DNA from: JAVJUS01 sp040220455
GTDB lineage: Bacteria > Pseudomonadota > Alphaproteobacteria > DSM-16000 > Inquilinaceae
NCBI GenBank assembly: GCA_040220455.1
Contig: JAVJUS010000075.1
Location: 1 to 64,000 of the forward strand
Length of the DNA stretch: 64,000 nt
Reading direction: 5' to 3'
Part shown: positions 58,934 to 64,000 of the stretch, one piece after another
Numbering within the stretch: the first letter of the stretch is position 1
Layout of the letters: each line of letters starts with the position of its first letter
Translations under genes and position numbers: made by a program
Notes under the pieces: model-generated
The model's database searches: none
Seen by the model: the letters and a program-made list of their open reading frames with translations, nothing else
What the model was told of the DNA's origin: nothing

Positions 58934-59024
58934 CGACGTCGTCCGCCGCGGCAGGCACCGCTCGGTGGCTCCGGCGGGCGCAAGACCCAAAAGCTTGACG
59001 AAAGTCGAGAACGAGGAGAGGCAG

Positions 59025-60014
59025 ATGACCAAGTTCACGGTTTCCGCGCTGGCGCTCACCGCCGCCGCGGGCCTGACCGCCGCCACCGTGCTGACCGGCG
59101 CCGACGAGGCGAAGGCCCAGGACACGACCTTCGTGACCATCGGCACCGGCGGCGTGACCGGCGTCTATTACCCGACCGGCGGTGCGATCCAGCGCCTGGT
59201 CAACCGCGGCCGCGCGGAGCACGGCATCCGCGTTTCGGTCGAATCGACCGGCGGCTCGGTGTTCAACCTCAATGCCATCGCCCAGGGCGAGCTCGACATG
59301 GGCGTCGCCCAGTCGGACTGGCAGTACCATGCCTACAACGGCAGCCACGACAACTTCCCCGTGGCCAACGAGGACCTTCGGGCGGTGTTCTCGATCCATG
59401 GCGAGCCGTTCACCGTCGTCGCGCGCGCCGACGCCGGCATCGAGACCTTCGAGGACCTCGAGGGCAAGCGCGTCAACATCGGCAATCCGGGCTCGGGCCA
59501 GCGCGGCACGATGGAAGTGCTGATGGACGCCTATGGCTGGGACATGGACACGTTCAGCCAGGTCTCCGAGCTGCAGTCGTCGGAGCAGGCGCAGGCGCTG
59601 TGTGACAACAACATCGACGCCTTCGTCTTCACCGTCGGCCACCCGTCGGGCTCCATCCAGGAGGCGACGACGAGCTGCGACACCACGCTCGTCACGGTGC
59701 AGTCGGATATCATCGACGGGCTGATCGAGGACAACCCGTATTACGCCTACTCGACGATCCCGGGCGGCATGTACCGCAACAACCCGGACGACACGGTCAC
59801 CTTCGGCGTCAAGGCGACGCTCGTGGCCTCCACCGGGCTGACGGCGGACACGGTCTACGAGATCGTCAAGGCGGTGTTCGAGAACTACGACGACTTCCGC
59901 CAGCTCCATCCCGCCTTCTCCAGCCTTCAGCAGGAGGAGATGGCGACCGACGCGCTGTCGGCCCCGCTGCATGACGGCGCGCGGCGCTACTACGAGGAAG
60001 CGGGTCTGCTCTGA
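59025..60014 (+). CDS. TAXI family TRAP solute-binding protein
   Basis: 329 residues from ATG 59025, with GAGGAGAGG upstream. A signal peptide ends DEAKAQDT (about residue 32). TVIGTGGVTGVYYPTGGAIQ-like text and NAIAQGELDMGVAQSDWQYH, then EGKRVNIGNPGSGQRGTMEV, are diagnostic of TAXI (TRAP-associated extracytoplasmic immunogenic) proteins. They bind glutamate, 2-oxoglutarate or unknown acids. It feeds the fused permease 113 bases downstream. Confidence 0.92.
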   Translation: MTKFTVSALALTAAAGLTAATVLTGADEAKAQDTTFVTIGTGGVTGVYYPTGGAIQRLVNRGRAEHGIRVSVESTGGSVFNLNAIAQGELDMGVAQSDWQYHAYNGSHDNFPVANEDLRAVFSIHGEPFTVVARADAGIETFEDLEGKRVNIGNPGSGQRGTMEVLMDAYGWDMDTFSQVSELQSSEQAQALCDNNIDAFVFTVGHPSGSIQEATTSCDTTLVTVQSDIIDGLIEDNPYYAYSTIPGGMYRNNPDDTVTFGVKATLVASTGLTADTVYEIVKAVFENYDDFRQLHPAFSSLQQEEMATDALSAPLHDGARRYYEEAGLL

Positions 60015-60127
60015 GGCTCGGTTCCACGTGACGGGCAGGGCGGGGCGGCGCCGCGACGGGCCGCTCCGCCCCGTTCCGTACGCCGGCGTGAGATGCCACG
60101 CGGCGGCAGGGGAGGCGGAAGTCGTCG

Positions 60128-63100
60128 ATGAGTGCTGACCAGGGACGTGCCGACGGCGGACCGGCCGCGGCGCCGCAGGGCAAGGACGCGGACGACAAGG
60201 TCCGCGACCTGCTCGCTTCCGCCGACACCGGCGCCCGGGCGCCGCGCAATCCGATCGTCGGCCGGGTCCTCGTCTACGCCGCGCTGCTCTGGTCGCTGTT
60301 CCAGCTCTGGTACGCCTCGCCGCTGCCGTTCATTTTCAATTTCTTCATCCTGAACGAGGCGCAGGCCCGCGCGATCCATCTGGGCTTCGCCGTCTTCCTG
60401 GCCTTCCTGGCCTTCCCGTCGACCATGCGCGCCGACCGGGCCGTGCCGCCGATCATGACGGCCCTTGTCGCCCTGGTCCCGACGGTCCTGCTGTTCCTCG
60501 CCGTGCTCGGCCAGGGCCTGGAGGCCGGCTTCAGCGGTGCCATCCAGGTCCGCCTGGCGGTGGTCGCGGCGGCCGGCGCGGCGCTCTTCGTCGCCCTGTT
60601 CCGGCCGACGCGCCACACGATCCCGGTCCCCGACTGGGTCGCCGCGGTCGTGGCGGCGTTCTGCGCCAGCTACCAGTTCTGGTTCTACGACGCGCTCGCC
60701 AGCCGGCCGGGGCTGCCGACGAGCTTCGACATCCTGGTCTCGCTGCTCGGGCTCGTGCTGCTGCTGGAGGCGACGCGCCGGTCGCTCGGCCCGCCGCTGA
60801 TGATCGTGGCCCTGGTCTTCATGGCCTATGTCTTCTTCGGCAACGCCGGCTGGATCCCCGACGTCATCATGTACCAGGGGGCGTCGATCAGCCGGGCGAT
60901 GAGCCATTTCTGGCTGGGTCCGGAGGGCGTCTTCGGCATCGCCATCGGCGTGTCGACCAAGTTCGTCTTCCTGTTCGTGCTGTTCGGCGCGTTGCTCGAG
61001 AAAGCCGGCGCCGGCAACTACTTCATCCAGGTCGCCTTCTCGCTGCTGGGTCATCTGCGCGGCGGGCCGGCCAAGGCCGCCGTCGTCGCCTCGGGCATGA
61101 CGGGCCTGATCTCCGGCTCCTCGATCGCCAACGTGGTCACGACCGGGACCTTCACCATCCCGCTGATGCGCCGGGTCGGCTTCACGGCGGAGAAGGCGGG
61201 CGCGGTCGAGGTGGCCTCCTCGGTCAACGGCCAGATCATGCCGCCGGTGATGGGCGCGGCGGCCTTCCTGATGGTCGAGTATGTCGGCATCCCCTACATC
61301 GACGTCATCAAGCACGCCTTCCTGCCGGCGATCATCAGCTATATCGCGCTCGTCTACATCGTCCATCTGGAGGCGGTGAAGACAGGCATGACGACGCTGC
61401 CCAAGCCGGGCGAGCGCATTCCGGCGAAGTGGCAGCTCATCGGCTTCGGCATCACGGCGAGCTCGGTGCTGATCCTGGCCGGCGCGGCCTACTGGGTCCT
61501 GACGCTCGCCGGCAAGGTCGGCGCCTCGCCCTGGATCGTCGGCGCGGTGGTGGTGGTCCTGGCCGCGCAGGTCGTGCTGCAGCGTGCCATCGGCTCGGCG
61601 CTGCCCGCAGACAGCCGCAAGCGCCTGGTCTCCGTCGGCGCGCTGATCGTGGTCGACGCGGTGCTGGTGGGATTCGGTCTGGTCCACGCGATGGCGCTGC
61701 TCAAGGCCGGGGCGGGCCCGGCGACGCCCTGGGTCGTGGCGCTCTGCCTGCTGGCGGTCTACGTGGCGCTCGCCTGGTACGCGACCCGCTATCCGGTGCT
61801 GGCGCTCGACGACCCGAACGCGCCGATCATCAAGCTGCCGGAGGTCGGCCCGACGGTGAAGTCGGGGCTCTACTTCCTGCTGCCGATCGGCGTGCTCGTC
61901 TGGTGCCTGATGATCGAACGGCTGTCGCCCGCGCTCTCGGCCTTCTGGGCGACGGCGTTCATGATCTTCATCCTGCTGACCCAGCGCCAGATCCTCGCCT
62001 TCTTCCGGGGCACGCACGGCTATGCCGCGGCGACCGCGCAGGGCGGGGAGGACTTCTTCGACGCGCTGGTCGCCGGCGCGCGCAACATGATCGGCATCGG
62101 CATCGCCACGGCGACGGCGGGTATCGTCGTCGGCACGGTGACGCTGACCGGCATCGGCCTGGTCATGGCCGCCTTCGTGGAGTTCCTGTCGGGCGGCAAC
62201 CTGATCCTGATGCTGGTCCTCGTCGCGGTGCTCAGCCTGATCCTGGGCATGGGGCTGCCGACGACGGCGAACTACATCGTCGTCTCGAGCCTGATGGCCC
62301 CGGTGATCGTGCAGCTCGGCGCGGAGAGCGGGCTGATCGTGCCGCTGATCGCCGTGCATCTCTTCGTGTTCTATTTCGGCATCATGGCCGACGTGACGCC
62401 GCCGGTGGGGCTCGCGTCCTTCGCCGCGGCGGCGGTATCGGGCGGGGAGCCGCTGCGCACCGGCTTCACGGCCTTCTTCTATTCGCTGCGCACGGTGGCG
62501 CTGCCCTTCATCTTCATCTTCAACACCGAGCTGATCCTTTACGACCTGCAGGGTTTCGGCCACCTGTTCCTGACCGTGTCGAGCGCGATCATCGCCATGC
62601 TGGTCTTCGCGGCGGCCACGCAGGGCTGGTTCTTCGCGCGCTGCAAGGTGCACGAGATCGTCATCCTGCTGCTGGTCGCCTTCACCCTGTTCCGGCCGGG
62701 CTTCTGGATGGACATGGTCGTGCCGCCGTTCGAGACGCGCGACCCGACCGCGCTCGTCGAGATCGCCGAGGAAGCGCCGCCCGACGCCACCCTGCGCGTG
62801 ACCATGCGGCGGGAGGACTATGTCGCCGGCGAGCAGGTCATCAACGGCGTCCTGCGCCTGGGCGAGCCGGGGCCGGGCGAGGAGCGGCTGGCCCGCGCCG
62901 GCGTCGAGTTCCTGGAGGTCCGCGACGGCGCGATGACCGGGGAGGCGGCCTTCGGCGGGCCGCTCGATAACCCGGACTACGATCCGCTGATCACCTTCCT
63001 GGAGGTGCGCACGCCCAACGATCAGCCGCCAAAGGAGCTGATGTTCATCCCGGCGCTGCTGGTGCTGGGCGGCGTCATCGCGCTCCAGCTCGCCCGCGAG

Positions 63101-63151
63101 CGGCGGCGCACGCGGGGCGGGGCCGGCGGACCGGCGGTCGCGGGAGGGTAG
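60128..63151 (+). CDS. Fused TRAP transporter permease (4TM/12TM, DctQM type)
   Basis: 1007 residues from ATG 60128. The TAXI-linked fused permease: N-terminal DctQ-like helices (residues 40-230), then a long DctM portion with SGSSIANVVTTGTFTIPLMR, VASSVNGQIMPPVMGAAAFL, ILGMGLPTTANYIVVSSLMA and FGIMADVTPPVGLASFAAAA. The C-terminal 200 residues hold a soluble stretch (about 870-970, FEVRDGAM-like EFLEVRDGAMTGEAAFGG) before a last helix. It imports the ligand of the TAXI protein with a sodium gradient by family analogy. Confidence 0.93.
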   Translation: MSADQGRADGGPAAAPQGKDADDKVRDLLASADTGARAPRNPIVGRVLVYAALLWSLFQLWYASPLPFIFNFFILNEAQARAIHLGFAVFLAFLAFPSTMRADRAVPPIMTALVALVPTVLLFLAVLGQGLEAGFSGAIQVRLAVVAAAGAALFVALFRPTRHTIPVPDWVAAVVAAFCASYQFWFYDALASRPGLPTSFDILVSLLGLVLLLEATRRSLGPPLMIVALVFMAYVFFGNAGWIPDVIMYQGASISRAMSHFWLGPEGVFGIAIGVSTKFVFLFVLFGALLEKAGAGNYFIQVAFSLLGHLRGGPAKAAVVASGMTGLISGSSIANVVTTGTFTIPLMRRVGFTAEKAGAVEVASSVNGQIMPPVMGAAAFLMVEYVGIPYIDVIKHAFLPAIISYIALVYIVHLEAVKTGMTTLPKPGERIPAKWQLIGFGITASSVLILAGAAYWVLTLAGKVGASPWIVGAVVVVLAAQVVLQRAIGSALPADSRKRLVSVGALIVVDAVLVGFGLVHAMALLKAGAGPATPWVVALCLLAVYVALAWYATRYPVLALDDPNAPIIKLPEVGPTVKSGLYFLLPIGVLVWCLMIERLSPALSAFWATAFMIFILLTQRQILAFFRGTHGYAAATAQGGEDFFDALVAGARNMIGIGIATATAGIVVGTVTLTGIGLVMAAFVEFLSGGNLILMLVLVAVLSLILGMGLPTTANYIVVSSLMAPVIVQLGAESGLIVPLIAVHLFVFYFGIMADVTPPVGLASFAAAAVSGGEPLRTGFTAFFYSLRTVALPFIFIFNTELILYDLQGFGHLFLTVSSAIIAMLVFAAATQGWFFARCKVHEIVILLLVAFTLFRPGFWMDMVVPPFETRDPTALVEIAEEAPPDATLRVTMRREDYVAGEQVINGVLRLGEPGPGEERLARAGVEFLEVRDGAMTGEAAFGGPLDNPDYDPLITFLEVRTPNDQPPKELMFIPALLVLGGVIALQLARERRRTRGGAGGPAVAGG

Positions 63152-63156
63152 GGGCC

Positions 63157-63585
63157 ATGTTTCGCGACATCCTGCTGCCGATCGACCTGGGCGACGAGAG
63201 CTCCTGGCGCGCGGCCCTGCTCAAGGCGATCGCCCAGGCCCGCGCCTTCGGGGCGCGGCTGCACCTGATCACCGTCGTGCCCGATTTCGGCCTGTCGATC
63301 GTCGGGTCGTTCTTCCCGGAGGGCTACGAGGAGGCGGCGCTGGCGACCGCGTCGGAGCGGCTGCACGCGTTCTCCGCCGAGCACGTGCCCGACGACCTGA
63401 CGGTCCAGCACATCGTCGCCCACGGCACGGTCTACGAGGAGATCCTGGCCGCGCAGAGGCGCATCGACGCGGATCTGATCCTGATGGGCTCCCACCGGCC
63501 GGCGCTCAGGGACTACCTCCTGGGACCCAACGCGGCGCGGGTGGTGCGCCACGCGCCCTGCTCGGTCCTCGTGGTGCGCGGCTGA
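63157..63585 (+). CDS. Universal stress protein (UspA family)
   Basis: 142 residues from ATG 63157, five bases after the TRAP permease stop. The beginning FRDILLPIDLGDESSWRAAL and the nucleotide-binding tail LILMGSHRPALRDYLLGPNA with VVRHAPCSVLVVRG are typical, including the G2xG9xG(S/T)-like ATP-binding pattern. UspA genes are often the last gene of TRAP operons, where the protein binds ATP and may sense energy state. Confidence 0.9.
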   Translation: MFRDILLPIDLGDESSWRAALLKAIAQARAFGARLHLITVVPDFGLSIVGSFFPEGYEEAALATASERLHAFSAEHVPDDLTVQHIVAHGTVYEEILAAQRRIDADLILMGSHRPALRDYLLGPNAARVVRHAPCSVLVVRG

Positions 63586-63660
63586 TCGCCCGCGGCGCCG
63601 GGACGCGGCGATCCGGGCGAGACGCTGGACGCCGGCCGGCGGCCGCCCCATTGTGCCCGG

Positions 63661-64000
63661 ATGTTCGACACCGAGACCCTCGCGCCGGCCGCGCTGCTCG
63701 CCGATATCGACGACGACGCGCTGTCCGGGATGGACGCCGCCGGCCGCGAGGTCGCGGAGTGTCAACGCGTTCTGGCCAAGACCGGCGACACCGTGGTCGA
63801 GGAGCTGCTGCGCGGCCATGGCCCGACCCTGGACTGGCAGCACTATCCGCCCGGCGACATCTTCGACCCGGAGAGCCACGCCCAGTACTACTTCCACCTG
63901 CACCCGGCCGAATCCCGGGCGCCGGGGGAGCACGGGCACTTCCACACCTTCCTGCGGCCCGGCGGCATGCCGCCAGAGGCGGCGCCGAGCCTGATCCCGA
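63661..64000 (+). CDS. Conserved hypothetical protein (partial at window edge)
   Basis: An open frame from ATG 63661 that runs off the right edge after 113 codons. It has strong third-position GC bias and is rich in His, Tyr and acidic residues: LDWQHYPPGDIFDPESHAQY followed by YFHLHPAE and EHGHFHTFLRPGGM. The regularly spaced histidines could bind a metal. I do not recognise the family with certainty. Confidence 0.65.
   Translation, partial: MFDTETLAPAALLADIDDDALSGMDAAGREVAECQRVLAKTGDTVVEELLRGHGPTLDWQHYPPGDIFDPESHAQYYFHLHPAESRAPGEHGHFHTFLRPGGMPPEAAPSLIP

Noticed and set aside
59990..62653. Antisense frame of about 890 codons opposite the TRAP permease
   Set aside because: It is composed of Asp/Arg/His/Gly-rich low-complexity text and overlaps a well-supported membrane protein gene.
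63653..63994. Alternative + frame at the right edge
   Set aside because: It is Pro/Arg/Ser-rich and out of frame with the His/Tyr-rich protein that starts at 63661 and shows normal codon bias.

Overview
The window is very GC-rich chromosomal DNA with the gene content of an alphaproteobacterium. Pointers are a heterotetrameric sarcosine oxidase operon (soxBDAG), a fused TAXI-type TRAP transporter, an MCE/Mla operon with an auxiliary lipoprotein, ABC systems for small nitrogenous solutes, a Fur-type box, and frequent GTG/TTG starts with ATGA/TTGA overlaps. The order cannot be fixed from sequence alone; a Rhodospirillales-like soil or marine heterotroph is plausible. No rRNA, tRNA, CRISPR array, insertion sequence or phage gene was seen.

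Layout. 1-3.6 kb: tail of an unknown gene, a TolC-family outer-membrane lipoprotein with five 15-bp tandem repeats in its 5' end, and an AzlCD-type branched-chain amino acid exporter. 3.6-13.7 kb: the most unusual part, five tandem, same-strand, diverged copies of an unrecognised protein of about 545 residues. All are acidic, cysteine-free and lack a signal peptide. Each has its own upstream region and four are followed by a related hairpin. 14-21.5 kb: a small membrane protein, an ALDH7-like dehydrogenase, a regulator/acyltransferase-like pair, an ABC operon of the TrpXYZ type and a DUF423 protein. 21.9-27.4 kb: soxBDAG between two copies of a REP-like hairpin. 27.5-28.7 kb: a HEPN/MNT toxin-antitoxin locus with a frameshifted HEPN gene and a 19-bp perfect palindrome at its promoter. 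28.8-39.5 kb: a ClpP paralogue, a creatininase-family hydrolase, a NitT/TauT-type ABC transporter with a cytosine/creatinine-deaminase-like amidohydrolase, an MFS carrier, an FAD oxidase and a TTC38-like TPR protein. 39.6-50.7 kb: a Fur-box divergon of unknown genes, a GH13 glucosidase, ArsC-like phosphatase, CGNR regulator, Asp-nucleophile hydrolase, and an operon of cysteine hydrolase, cupin, CocE-type hydrolase and two quinone reductases, with a divergent amidase. 50.8-64 kb: a glycosyltransferase, apt, mlaE-F-D plus lipoprotein, an aminotransferase/GFA/BKACE run, the TAXI-TRAP system, a UspA protein and a partial unknown gene.

How the genes may work together. Much of the window deals with uptake and breakdown of small amides, amines and cyclic nitrogen compounds. 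Creatininase and deaminase homologues flank an ABC importer, an isochorismatase-fold amidohydrolase lies further on, and a complete sarcosine oxidase is present, so a creatinine or N-methylhydantoin to sarcosine to glycine route is conceivable but not shown. The five-gene array looks like a secreted or surface protein family diversifying by duplication and recombination. Its neighbour TolC homologue makes type I secretion a testable idea.
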